A stretch of 59,702 nucleotides of DNA from Ilumatobacteraceae bacterium. Lineage in GTDB: Bacteria > Actinomycetota > Acidimicrobiia > Acidimicrobiales > Ilumatobacteraceae. Below are positions 43,095-50,639 of this stretch, in pieces. Made by a program: the position numbers and the translations under genes. The stretch spans positions 1 to 59,702 of the forward strand of contig JALHOG010000028.1 of assembly GCA_022843125.1 (NCBI GenBank), in the 5' to 3' direction. Numbering within the stretch: position 1 is the first letter of the stretch; the number at the start of each line of letters is the position of its first letter. The notes beneath the pieces were generated by a model, which worked only from the letters and a program-made list of their open reading frames with translations, ran no database searches and had not been told where the DNA came from.

Positions 43095-44078
43095 ATGCCG
43101 CTGCCGACTCGATACGGAATGACCGTCCCGCTCCCAGGGCCGCTGCACACCCACCGCGACGGGCTCGCCGAGTTGGCCGACCTCGGCTACACCGACGTGT
43201 GGTCGGCCGAAGCCGATGCCGCCGACGGGCTCACGCCACTCGCTCTGGCGGCGGCGTGGGAACCGCGACTCCGGCTCGGCACGGCGATCCTGCCCGCCTA
43301 CACGCGGGCGCCCGCGCTGATGGCGCAGAGCGCTGCGGCGCTGGCCGACGCAGCGCCGGGGCGGTTCGCGCTGGGCATCGGCTCGTCGTCGGACGTGATC
43401 GTCGAGCGGTGGAACGGCGTGCCGTTCGAGGAGCCGTACAAGAAGGTGCGCGACGTCGTCCGGTTCCTGCGGGACGCGTTCACCGGGGAGAAGGTGACAC
43501 GCACCTATGACACGTTCGAGGTGCAGGGGTTCCGCCTTGGCATCCGCCCCGAGCACGCGCCGCCGATCCTGGTGGCGGCGTTGCGGGAGGGGATGCTCGG
43601 ACTCGCCGGGCGCGAAGCCGACGGGGTGATCATCAACTGGCTGGGCCCGAACGACGTGCCGACCGTGACCCGAGTAGTGCACGGCGCGGCCGGTGGGGCA
43701 GAGCGCGAGGTGGTGTGCCGGATCTTCGTGTGCCCGAGCGACAACGCCGACGTGGTGCGCGCTGCAGCCCGATTCGCGATCGCCGCGTACATGAACGTGC
43801 CCGTCTACGCGGCGTTCCAGGCGTGGCTCGGGCGCGGTGACGAGCTGGAGGCGATGTGGGGCGCCTGGCGGGCCGGCGACCGCAAGGCGGCACTGACGGC
43901 GATTCCCGATTCGGTGGTGGACGACCTGGTGGTGCACGGCACACCGGAGCAGTGCCGCGAGCGGATCGGGGAGTACGTCGCCAACGGTGTGACGACCAGT
44001 GCGCTGGCGATCCTCCCGCTCGACCCGGACCTCGGGTTCTGGGATGCAGTGCGCTCGCTGGCGCCGGCTGCCCGGTGA
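43095..44078 (+). CDS. LLM-class (luciferase-like) flavin/F420-dependent oxidoreductase
   Basis: A 327-aa TIM-barrel protein of the luciferase-like superfamily. The N-terminal DLGYTDVWSAEADAAD strand-helix, RLGTAILPAYTRAPALMAQ, the GRFALGIGSSSD phosphate/flavin loop and the ADGVIINWLGP strand are characteristic. Actinobacterial members commonly use F420, but the cofactor cannot be proved here. It follows the thioesterase gene by 17 bp and may share its transcript or use its own -10. Substrate unknown. Confidence 0.88.
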   Translation: MPLPTRYGMTVPLPGPLHTHRDGLAELADLGYTDVWSAEADAADGLTPLALAAAWEPRLRLGTAILPAYTRAPALMAQSAAALADAAPGRFALGIGSSSDVIVERWNGVPFEEPYKKVRDVVRFLRDAFTGEKVTRTYDTFEVQGFRLGIRPEHAPPILVAALREGMLGLAGREADGVIINWLGPNDVPTVTRVVHGAAGGAEREVVCRIFVCPSDNADVVRAAARFAIAAYMNVPVYAAFQAWLGRGDELEAMWGAWRAGDRKAALTAIPDSVVDDLVVHGTPEQCRERIGEYVANGVTTSALAILPLDPDLGFWDAVRSLAPAAR

Positions 44079-44099
44079 CGCACACCCGGCCGTGAACGA

Positions 44100-44279
44100 T
44101 CAGGCGGCGTCGCGCTCGGACTCGAGGTGCCGACCCTCCTTGCGGGACTCGAGCAGGGCGCGGATCTCGGCGATGTGGCGCATGCCGCGGCGGCGGGTCG
44201 CCTCGTCGATGCGGAACTGCGCCGGCACGTCGGCCGGCGGCAACAGCGTGAGTTGCTGGTGGGCGTGCTGATCGGTCAT
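44100..44279 (-). CDS. Short hydrophilic hypothetical protein
   Basis: About 59 residues (69 if ATG 44309 is used), rich in His/Gln at the start (MTDQHAHQQLTLLPPAD) and then a charged helix (RRRGMRHIAEIRALLESRKEG). Codon bias matches neighbours. No family recognised. It ends 22 bp from the convergent oxidoreductase stop. Confidence 0.45.
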   Translation of the reverse strand: MTDQHAHQQLTLLPPADVPAQFRIDEATRRRGMRHIAEIRALLESRKEGRHLESERDAA

Positions 44280-44341
44280 GTCACCCATCTTGAACATGGG
44301 GTGTGACATCGCCGCGCGACGTCGTGACCAGGGCTGATGCG

Positions 44342-44764
44342 TCAGCTCGGATACTGGCGGCTCAGCGCCGGATGTCGCGGATCGAGGCCGACGATGCGGA
44401 TGCTGACCCCGCGCAGCTCGAGCAGGTCGATCATTCGCTCCACCTGCTCGATGGCGAGCGGGCCCGTGAGCGAGGCGTGCGTGACATCGATGTGGAGCGC
44501 CCCACCGTCCGGTACCGCGTCGAGCGCTGCGCCGAGCGCCGGCGCCGTCTCGATGTTCAGTGGTCCGCGGACCCCGATCAGCCGCAGCCGTCCACCCGGG
44601 TCGTCGACGACGGTCACCGACAGGCGGTCGTGGTTCGCAGGCGACGTGGTGCGGCGAGCCAGGTCGGCTTCGAGTCGGCGTATCGCTCGCAGGGCGCTGC
44701 GCAGGACACGGCGCGAGGCTCGCTGTTGCCAGGTCGGTCGGAGGGGGGTCGTCGTCGTCATCAT
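44342..44764 (-). CDS. STAS-domain protein
   Basis: A 140-aa protein. A basic N-terminal helix (~residues 10-40) precedes a STAS domain with the usual GVRGPLNIETAPALGAAL strand-helix, LHIDV strand and LLELRGVSIRIVGLDP ending. The loop that carries the phosphorylated Ser in anti-anti-sigma factors (DSSG type) reads ASLTGP, so phospho-switching may be altered or use Thr. Probably an anti-anti-sigma-like or scaffold protein. ATG 44764 (a second ATG follows directly). Confidence 0.78.
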   Translation of the reverse strand: MMTTTTPLRPTWQQRASRRVLRSALRAIRRLEADLARRTTSPANHDRLSVTVVDDPGGRLRLIGVRGPLNIETAPALGAALDAVPDGGALHIDVTHASLTGPLAIEQVERMIDLLELRGVSIRIVGLDPRHPALSRQYPS

Positions 44765-44792
44765 CGTCTCATCGGTACTTTGCGTTAACCTG

Positions 44793-44821
44793 ACAGTACC
44801 GGAGAGTTCTTGACGTTCAAG
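44793..44821 (-). promoter_or_regulatory. Promoter of the STAS gene with overlapping inverted repeat
   Basis: Read on the minus strand: TTGAAC (44820-44815), 16-bp spacer, TACTGT (44798-44793). The predicted start gives a 5' UTR of about 20 nt. The -35 lies in CTTGA-CGT-TCAAG (44809-44821), which could be an operator. Confidence 0.5.
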
Positions 44822-44881
44822 GGGTAGAACGACTGTTATCGGATCAAGTCTCCATCAAGGCAGAGGCGCCGCCCGAGAGGC

Positions 44882-45802
44882 TCACACAACCGTGGCGACC
44901 GACACGGCGATCGCAAGCACGGCGACACCGATCGGCGCTGCGTACGTGAGCCACGTAGGGAGCCGACGGTGGGCTGGCGCCGCAACCGCCAGACCGCAGG
45001 CGACACCTGCGAGCAGCCCGCCGATGTGCCCACCGATGCTGATGCCCGGCAACACGAACGTGATGAACAGGTTCATCATCAACAGCGACCCGATCTGGGT
45101 CGACAGCGGATTGATGCCGCGAAGCCAGAAGCCGATCGCGGCGACGCCCATCAAGCCGAACACCGCTCCCGAAGCGCCGACGGTCAGCCGATCCGGGGAC
45201 AGTACGAGGACCAGAGCGCTCCCGCCCAGCAGGCTGGCGAGGTAGACGAGCGCAAAGCGGATTCGGCCCATCGACGGTTCGAGCATGTTGCCGAGTTGGT
45301 ACAGCAGGAACATGTTGAACCCGATGTGGATCAGGCCGGCGTGGGTGAACCCCGAGGTGACGAGCCGATACCAGTCAGGGCCATCGGCGACGTAGACCTC
45401 GGCGCCGGACAGCTGCAACGCGACCGGAGCGTCCTGCAACGCCCGACCGAACAACCCGAGCTGCGCCTGGCCGAGCGACCTGCCGCCGCCCAGGATGCTC
45501 TCCGGCCCGGTGATCGTCGTGTAAAGGAACACCAGCACGTTCAGGGCCATGATCGTCATCGTCACCATCGCCGGCTGGCGTGCCTGCCAGTATTTGGCTC
45601 GGGTCTTCACGTCGGGGCGGGCCGCCTTGGCGCAGTCGATGCAGTGGCTCCCGACGGCGGCCTGCACGAGGCACTCGGGGCAGGCCGGCTTGCCGCAACG
45701 GGTGCAGCGACGACCCACCTCGCGACCCTGGTGGCGATAGCACGTCATGCTGCTCGCCGCTGGCGGCTGGCTCATCGGTGGCGGCGGTGGGGGCAACGAC
45801 AT
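44882..45802 (-). CDS. Rhomboid intramembrane serine protease with N-terminal zinc-binding domain
   Basis: A 306-aa protein. After a Pro-rich start, residues ~18-60 hold eight Cys/His ligands (C21, H24, C33, C36, C41, C44, C54, C57) in a B-box/zinc-ribbon-like arrangement. A six-to-seven-helix rhomboid core follows with catalytic S211 in GASGAVFG and H259 in GGHIGG, plus the HIGFNMFLLYQLG segment after the first loop. Such proteases cut single-pass membrane proteins. ATG 45802 is chosen; TACCCT 11 nt upstream may be its -10. Confidence 0.9.
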   Translation of the reverse strand: MSLPPPPPPMSQPPAASSMTCYRHQGREVGRRCTRCGKPACPECLVQAAVGSHCIDCAKAARPDVKTRAKYWQARQPAMVTMTIMALNVLVFLYTTITGPESILGGGRSLGQAQLGLFGRALQDAPVALQLSGAEVYVADGPDWYRLVTSGFTHAGLIHIGFNMFLLYQLGNMLEPSMGRIRFALVYLASLLGGSALVLVLSPDRLTVGASGAVFGLMGVAAIGFWLRGINPLSTQIGSLLMMNLFITFVLPGISIGGHIGGLLAGVACGLAVAAPAHRRLPTWLTYAAPIGVAVLAIAVSVATVV

Positions 45803-45836
45803 GAGTGGCGAGAAGGGTATTGGGTGCCGTCGCCGA

Positions 45837-46151
45837 TCAGGCGTCGGTTGCGTCGCCGGCGTCCCACCAGCGTCGCAGGAGCTCCCAGCTGTAGATGCCG
45901 GTGTCGTGGCCGTCGTTCCACCGGATCGAGATACCCCAATTTCCGTGGAGCTCGGCATCGACCGCATGGACGTCGGTGGCGTTGGTGACGCGCTGGCCCT
46001 GGTCGCGTCGGCCGCGGCAGCCGGCGCACGGGCAGGCGTCGCGCACCGCGGCGATCGGGAACTCGGCGCACACGCCGTCGTCGTACGTGACCCGCAGCGC
46101 CGCCGCCCGGTCGAGCTCGATGTCGACGACCTGGCTGGACGGAACGGGCAC
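45837..46151 (-). CDS. DUF971 protein (gamma-butyrobetaine hydroxylase-like N-terminal domain)
   Basis: A 104-aa stand-alone GBBH-like N-terminal domain. The LRVTYDDG strand, a CPCAGCRGRRDQG motif with three Cys, and the diagnostic NWGISIRWNDGHDTGIYSW stretch identify it. The Cys and His residues probably bind zinc. Such small proteins are associated with Fe-S or CoA-linked functions in other bacteria, but no role is proven. GTG 46151 has TACGCT 7 nt upstream. Confidence 0.9.
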   Translation of the reverse strand: MPVPSSQVVDIELDRAAALRVTYDDGVCAEFPIAAVRDACPCAGCRGRRDQGQRVTNATDVHAVDAELHGNWGISIRWNDGHDTGIYSWELLRRWWDAGDATDA

Positions 46152-46158
46152 GAGCGGC

Positions 46159-46164
46159 AGCGTA
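46159..46164 (-). promoter_or_regulatory. -10 element TACGCT, leaderless-type
   Basis: Minus-strand TAnnnT 7 nt before GTG 46151 of the DUF971 gene. Confidence 0.42.
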
Positions 46165-46188
46165 CCGAGCCGGTCGTGGCCCTGTCGC

Positions 46189-47985
46189 TCAGAGCCCCAT
46201 GTGGACGGAGAGACCCTCCGGTGGCGCGGGCTTGCCGACGAGGTGGCCCTGCACGAGATCGCAGCCCGCGGCGCGCAGGCGGCGCAGCTGCTCGAGGCCG
46301 GTCACACGTTCGGCGACCACCTCCATGTTGAGCGCGTGGGCGAGCAGGACGAGTGCGCGCACGACCCGCGTGTCGGCGTCGGACGACCCGGACGGCAGCG
46401 CGAGGCCACCGTCGAGCTTGAGCACGTCGGCGCCCACGTCGGTCAGCAGCGACAGGGCGTTCGATCCGGTGCCGAAGTTGTCGAGCGCGATGCGGACCCC
46501 GACCCGGCGCAGTGCCCGGACCGAGCGGATCACTTCGCCGCCGTCGCCGAGCAGCGTCGTCTCGCGCGCTTCGAGCACGATCTGCCGCGGCCGCAGCCGG
46601 TATTCGCGCAACAGGTCGACGACCCGATTGACGAAGGTGGGGCTCGACAGCTGGAGTCTCGACACGTTGACGTGCACGGCGAAGCGCTGGCCGACGACGC
46701 CGTCGTCGATCCACTTCCGGGTCGCGGCGCAGGCCTGCTGCAGCACCCAGTCGCCGATCGCCATGATGACGCCGGTCTCCTCGGCGACGGGGATGAACTC
46801 GCCGGCCTCGATGCGGCCACGGGTCGGGTGGTTCCACCGCACGAGCGCCTCAGCGGCCTCGGCCCGCTCGGAGACGGCGGAGTAGATCGGCTGGTACTCG
46901 ACGGTCAGCTCACCGGCGCGCAACGCTCGCGACAGCGACGCTGCGAGTTCGGTGCGGACCCGCGCCTTCGAGCGCAGCTGGTTGGTGAACATTGCCGTGC
47001 GTGCTCGCCCAGCTTCCTTCGCGGCGTGCACCGCCGTGTCGGCGTACGAGATCAGCTGGACCGCACCCTCGACCGGGTCGGTGGCGTGCACATCGGGGTC
47101 GGAGACCGCAACGCCAACGCTGACCGACACGTCGAGTTCGAGCTGGCGGATCGTGAGCCGACCGGTGAGCGCACGTCGGATGCGGTCGGCGAGATCCATC
47201 GCGACCGAGCCGTCGGTGACCCCCTGGCACAGCACCATGAACTCGTCGCCACCGAGCCGCGCCACGATGTCGTCGGGTCGAACTGCGGTGCTCAGGCGTT
47301 TGGCAGTCGAGGCGAGCAGCCGGTCGCCGATCTCGTGGCCGAGCGCATCGTTCACGTCGCGTAGCCGGTCGACGTCGATCAGCAGGACGGCGACCTCGCC
47401 GCCCTCGTGGACTGCGGCCCGCAGCGCCTGCGCGGTGCGGTCGATCGCGGCCGAGCGATTGAGGAGACCGGTCGTCGCATCGTGTTCGAGCAGGTGGAGC
47501 ATCTGGCGTGCTCGGACGCGCTCGTCGGTGATGTCGCGGCAGAGCACGGCGATGTACCCGCCGTACGGCGACGTGATGAGGTGCCTGACCAGCACCGTGG
47601 AGGCGTAGGTGCGCGGGCCGTGGAGCGGTTGGGGCAGGTCGATCTCGCCGCGCCACACCCCACCCTCGGGGTCGTTCAGGAGTCGTTGCGGCACCTGGTC
47701 GAGCACGTTGCGAAGAGCGAGGCGGCCGTCAGCGGTCGGGACCTGCGGCGTGCCGAACAGGGCAGCGCCGGCCTCGTTGGCATCGATCGGTGTGCCGTCG
47801 ATCCCGATCAGCACGGTGGCGGCGTCATCGGCGACGAGCAGTTCGCGGAGCGGTCCGAGCACATCCGGCCTGTCGATCGGCGGCTTCGGGGGCGGAGGGG
47901 TGCCGGTGGCGACCGGCGCGTCGTTCGGAAGAGTCGGGGGGTGCATGTCCATGGTGAGAGCCGCCGCCGCCGCGGCTGCGCTCAC
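46189..47985 (-). CDS. PAS-GGDEF-EAL protein with altered phosphodiesterase site
   Basis: A 598-aa soluble c-di-GMP protein: PAS-like domain (~45-155), GGDEF with intact RLGGDEF, then EAL. The EAL domain keeps EALVRW, the NVSRLQL asparagine, the first Glu of its LEARET segment, the LKLD lysine and AERVTG glutamate, but the usual DDFGTG reads DNFGTG, replacing one of the two metal-binding aspartates. Phosphodiesterase activity may be weak or lost, leaving cyclase or c-di-GMP-binding functions. GTG 47985 overlaps the upstream lipoprotein stop by 4 bp; ATG 47952 is the alternative start. Confidence 0.88.
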   Translation of the reverse strand: MSAAAAAAALTMDMHPPTLPNDAPVATGTPPPPKPPIDRPDVLGPLRELLVADDAATVLIGIDGTPIDANEAGAALFGTPQVPTADGRLALRNVLDQVPQRLLNDPEGGVWRGEIDLPQPLHGPRTYASTVLVRHLITSPYGGYIAVLCRDITDERVRARQMLHLLEHDATTGLLNRSAAIDRTAQALRAAVHEGGEVAVLLIDVDRLRDVNDALGHEIGDRLLASTAKRLSTAVRPDDIVARLGGDEFMVLCQGVTDGSVAMDLADRIRRALTGRLTIRQLELDVSVSVGVAVSDPDVHATDPVEGAVQLISYADTAVHAAKEAGRARTAMFTNQLRSKARVRTELAASLSRALRAGELTVEYQPIYSAVSERAEAAEALVRWNHPTRGRIEAGEFIPVAEETGVIMAIGDWVLQQACAATRKWIDDGVVGQRFAVHVNVSRLQLSSPTFVNRVVDLLREYRLRPRQIVLEARETTLLGDGGEVIRSVRALRRVGVRIALDNFGTGSNALSLLTDVGADVLKLDGGLALPSGSSDADTRVVRALVLLAHALNMEVVAERVTGLEQLRRLRAAGCDLVQGHLVGKPAPPEGLSVHMGL

Positions 47986-48596
47986 CCCGGTCGGACGTAG
48001 GTGCCCGAAACGGAGGCTTGCGCGATGGCCTGAGCGTTGAGCGCCTCGACCACCTCGGCAGCACTGGCATCATCGGCAGGCGCGAGCGGTTGGTTGAGCG
48101 CGTGGACCGTGAACAGGTAGAAGTGGTCGAGATCACCTTCAGGTGGGCACGGGCCACCCCAGCCCTCGACGCCGAACCCGTTCGTCCATTCGATCGATCC
48201 GGCGGGCGCCTCGCCTTCGGTCAGGCCGGTCACCGTGGGATCGATACCGGTGACCACCCAGTGGGCGAACCCGTCGGCGTCGAGATCGGTCACCGTGAAC
48301 GCCACCTCCACCGTGCCGGCCGGCAGGTTGGTCCACGTCAGCGCCGGCGAGATGTCGGCGTCGTCGCAGGTGTGGCGAGCCGGCAGAACGGCACCGTCGG
48401 GCCAGGGCGCCACGAGCGTGAGGATGGGCGCCGCGGTGGGCGGGACGGTCGTCAAGGTCTCGCCCGGTGGCAGGCTCGTGGTGGTGGTCGGCGGCAGCGG
48501 GAACGTCGGGTCGCGCAGCTCGCGGCCGTCGTTGCTGCATGCGGACACGGCGATCGCAGCAGCGACCACGGCGATGACGGGAGCGGCGCGATGCAC
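47982..48596 (-). CDS. PEBP-like (YbhB/YbcL family) lipoprotein
   Basis: A 204-aa protein with a signal peptide and lipobox VSAC (C20), a Pro/Thr linker, and a Raf-kinase-inhibitor-like domain. PEBP landmarks are SPALTWTNLP, the DxDADGFAHWVVTGIDP strand, NGFGVEGWGGPCPP and the HFYLFTVHAL strand. Bacterial YbhB-like proteins bind small ligands and are of unclear function. GTG start with TAGTGT 6 nt upstream; it is first in a unit with the GGDEF/EAL gene. Confidence 0.88.
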   Translation of the reverse strand: MHRAAPVIAVVAAAIAVSACSNDGRELRDPTFPLPPTTTTSLPPGETLTTVPPTAAPILTLVAPWPDGAVLPARHTCDDADISPALTWTNLPAGTVEVAFTVTDLDADGFAHWVVTGIDPTVTGLTEGEAPAGSIEWTNGFGVEGWGGPCPPEGDLDHFYLFTVHALNQPLAPADDASAAEVVEALNAQAIAQASVSGTYVRPG

Positions 48597-48602
48597 GCCG
48601 AG

Positions 48603-48608
48603 ACACTA
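48603..48608 (-). promoter_or_regulatory. -10 element TAGTGT, leaderless-type
   Basis: Minus-strand TAnnnT 6 nt before GTG 48596. Divergent from the element at 48645-48650. Confidence 0.42.
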
Positions 48609-48644
48609 GCGATCGGCGCCGGGCCCGAGGCCGCAGGGTGCCGG

Positions 48645-48650
48645 TAGCGT
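48645..48650 (+). promoter_or_regulatory. -10 element TAGCGT, leaderless-type
   Basis: TAnnnT 8 nt before ATG 48659 of the mycothiol conjugate amidase gene. No Shine-Dalgarno. Confidence 0.45.
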
Positions 48651-48658
48651 GCTTGCGC

Positions 48659-49570
48659 ATGGCCGAGCGTCGAACGATCCTCACGGTGCACGCCCACCCC
48701 GACGACGAAGCGTCCAAGGGCGCCCCCACCCTCGCCCGCTACCACGCCGAGGGTGTGTACACGGTGCTCGTGTGCTGCACCGGCGGCGAGGAGGGCGACA
48801 TCCAGAACCCCACGCTGCGCGAGCCCGGCCAGCTCTTCCACGGGCTCGACCCCGAGCAGGACAAGGCGTTGCTCGCCGAGTTGCGGCCGGCCGAGCTCGC
48901 TGCGTCTGCGGCCGTGATCGGCTTCGACGAGGTCGTGATGCTCGGGTACCGCGACTCCGGCATGCCCGACTCGCCGGCCAACCTGCACCCCGACTGCTTC
49001 TTCCAGGCCGACATCGACGAGGCCACCGGCCGCCTGGTCGAGATCATCCGGCGCACCAAGCCGCAGGTGATCATCACCTACAACGACGATCAGCAGGGCT
49101 ACCCGCACCCGGATCACCTTCGGGTCCACGACATCTCGGTGCTCGCGTTCGATCGCGCTGGTGATCCGGCGTGGTATCCCGAGCTCGGCGAGCCCTACAC
49201 GCCGTCGAAGCTCTACTACACCACCTGGAGCAGGCGCCGCCTCGTGGCGATCCACGAGGGCCTGCTGAGCCATCACGGCGAATCGCCGTTCGACGACGGC
49301 TGGTTCGAGCGGCCCGACCACGATCACCGCATCACCACCAAGATCGACGTGTCGCAGTACATGTGGGCCCGCACCAAGTCGCTCCTCGCCCACGCCACGC
49401 AGGTCGACCCGAACGAGCGTTTCTGGTTCGGTCTCGACGACGATCAGCTCGCCGCCACCTATCCCTGGGAAGACTGGATCCTCGCCCAGTCGCGGGTGGG
49501 GCCGATGCCCGAACCCGACTCGGAGCACGACCTGTTCGCCGGTGTCCAGTTCGAGGACGGTGTGTCGTGA
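48659..49570 (+). CDS. mca: Mycothiol S-conjugate amidase
   Basis: A 303-aa LmbE/PIG-L-family zinc amidohydrolase. The metal site motifs are AHPDDE at about residue 12 and HPDH later in the YPHPDHLRVHD segment. The length and the LREPGQLFHGLDP region, with an extended C-terminus, fit Mca rather than the MshB deacetylase, though the two are close relatives. It cleaves mycothiol-toxin adducts for export. Its presence is good evidence for an actinobacterium. The stop overlaps a small gene by 4 bp. Confidence 0.88.
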   Translation: MAERRTILTVHAHPDDEASKGAPTLARYHAEGVYTVLVCCTGGEEGDIQNPTLREPGQLFHGLDPEQDKALLAELRPAELAASAAVIGFDEVVMLGYRDSGMPDSPANLHPDCFFQADIDEATGRLVEIIRRTKPQVIITYNDDQQGYPHPDHLRVHDISVLAFDRAGDPAWYPELGEPYTPSKLYYTTWSRRRLVAIHEGLLSHHGESPFDDGWFERPDHDHRITTKIDVSQYMWARTKSLLAHATQVDPNERFWFGLDDDQLAATYPWEDWILAQSRVGPMPEPDSEHDLFAGVQFEDGVS

Positions 49571-49803
49571 GCGTTCAGTACCGCGTGGTCGTCGGCAAGA
49601 AGGACGAGCGGGTCGACGGGCCCGATGCTGCCGACGTGGTGTTCTCGGTGCCCGTCGCTGTCGCTGCTGCGGCCGGGTTCGACGCCACGGTCGAGTTCAT
49701 GCGCGGCCGGGTCAAGGCCACGGGCCACACGGGTCAGGTGCTCGAGCTGCTCAAGTCGGGCGAGGCGACGGCGGCACTCAGCCGGCTCGCATCGCAGTCC
49801 TGA
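49567..49803 (+). CDS. Small SCP2-like protein
   Basis: A 78-aa protein with a GTG start overlapping the Mca stop (GTGA). The segment ATVEFMRGRVKATGHTGQVL resembles the C-terminal strand-helix of sterol-carrier-protein-2 domains (fm-x-GR-x-K-x-x-G). The domain is only about half normal size, so ligand binding is uncertain. Coupling to Mca suggests a shared process. The end overlaps the convergent ChbG-like gene by 26 bp. Confidence 0.6.
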   Translation: MSVQYRVVVGKKDERVDGPDAADVVFSVPVAVAAAAGFDATVEFMRGRVKATGHTGQVLELLKSGEATAALSRLASQS

Positions 49804-50614
49804 GCTCGCGGTAGCCGATCAGCACCGCTCCTGCATCGGCGATCAGCGTCGGCAGCCGGGAGTCGTGAGTGACGAACGCGTGGTCGTCGATCCACCGCTC
49901 GGCGGCGCTGCTGAGCGCTCGCACCTCGGGCGTGTCGATCGCCGGCTGCACGTGGAGCTCAGTCACCCCGGTCGACAGTTCGCGCAGCGCTCGGGTGACC
50001 CGCTCGCGTGAACCGGCTCGCCAGTCGTGGTCGAAGTGGTCGGGGAAGAGCACGCCCTCCTCGGCCGCCAACTTGCGGAACGGGAACCCGGCCTGCTCCT
50101 CCGAGACGGTCGACGGCAGGCGGATCGGGAGTCTGAACTCACAGGCGAGCTCGAGGTAGATCCCGAAGAACTCGGGCCGCAGGGTGATCGCCGTGAGGTG
50201 CGGGGCGAGGTGGGTGACGTCGATGCCCCACACGATCGCCCGCTCGATCTGCGCCTTGAGCTCGCGGTACACCTCGTCAGCGTCGGCGTGGGCCCACAGG
50301 TCGTCGAGGTCGCGGGGGAAGCCGCCGTCGCCCGAATGCAGCGACGGGGCGTGGGTGATCGGGCCCCAGCGGTAGTGCGGATGCTCGGCGTTGAGGGTGA
50401 GGTGGACGCCGATGTCGTCGGTCGGTTCATAGAGGTCGGCAGCGTGCCGGGCCCATGGTGCCGGCACCATGATCGACGCGCACGTGGCGTGGCCGTGCCG
50501 GATCGCGTCGTAGACGCCGACGTTGGCCGCGTGGCACGAGCCGAGGTCGTCGCACGACAGGATCACCAGCTTGGTGTCGGCCGAATGCCCCAGCCGTTCG
50601 GCGAGCGTGCTCAC
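49778..50614 (-). CDS. ChbG/YdjC-family polysaccharide deacetylase-like protein
   Basis: A 278-aa YdjC-like carbohydrate deacetylase. VILSCDDLGSCHAAN near the N-terminus carries the catalytic/metal Asp pair, DIGVHLTLNAEHP carries the metal His, and DVTHLAPHLTA a further His. Members remove acetyl groups from chitooligosaccharides or related sugars; the substrate is unknown here. GTG 50614 has TAGCGT 8 nt upstream. Confidence 0.88.
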   Translation of the reverse strand: MSTLAERLGHSADTKLVILSCDDLGSCHAANVGVYDAIRHGHATCASIMVPAPWARHAADLYEPTDDIGVHLTLNAEHPHYRWGPITHAPSLHSGDGGFPRDLDDLWAHADADEVYRELKAQIERAIVWGIDVTHLAPHLTAITLRPEFFGIYLELACEFRLPIRLPSTVSEEQAGFPFRKLAAEEGVLFPDHFDHDWRAGSRERVTRALRELSTGVTELHVQPAIDTPEVRALSSAAERWIDDHAFVTHDSRLPTLIADAGAVLIGYRELRTAMRAG

Positions 50615-50622
50615 GTCGCCAG

Positions 50623-50628
50623 ACGCTA
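50623..50628 (-). promoter_or_regulatory. -10 element TAGCGT, leaderless-type
   Basis: Minus-strand TAnnnT 8 nt before GTG 50614 of the ChbG-like gene, between it and the upstream aminotransferase-like gene. Confidence 0.4.
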
Positions 50629-50639
50629 CCGCTCGCAGG

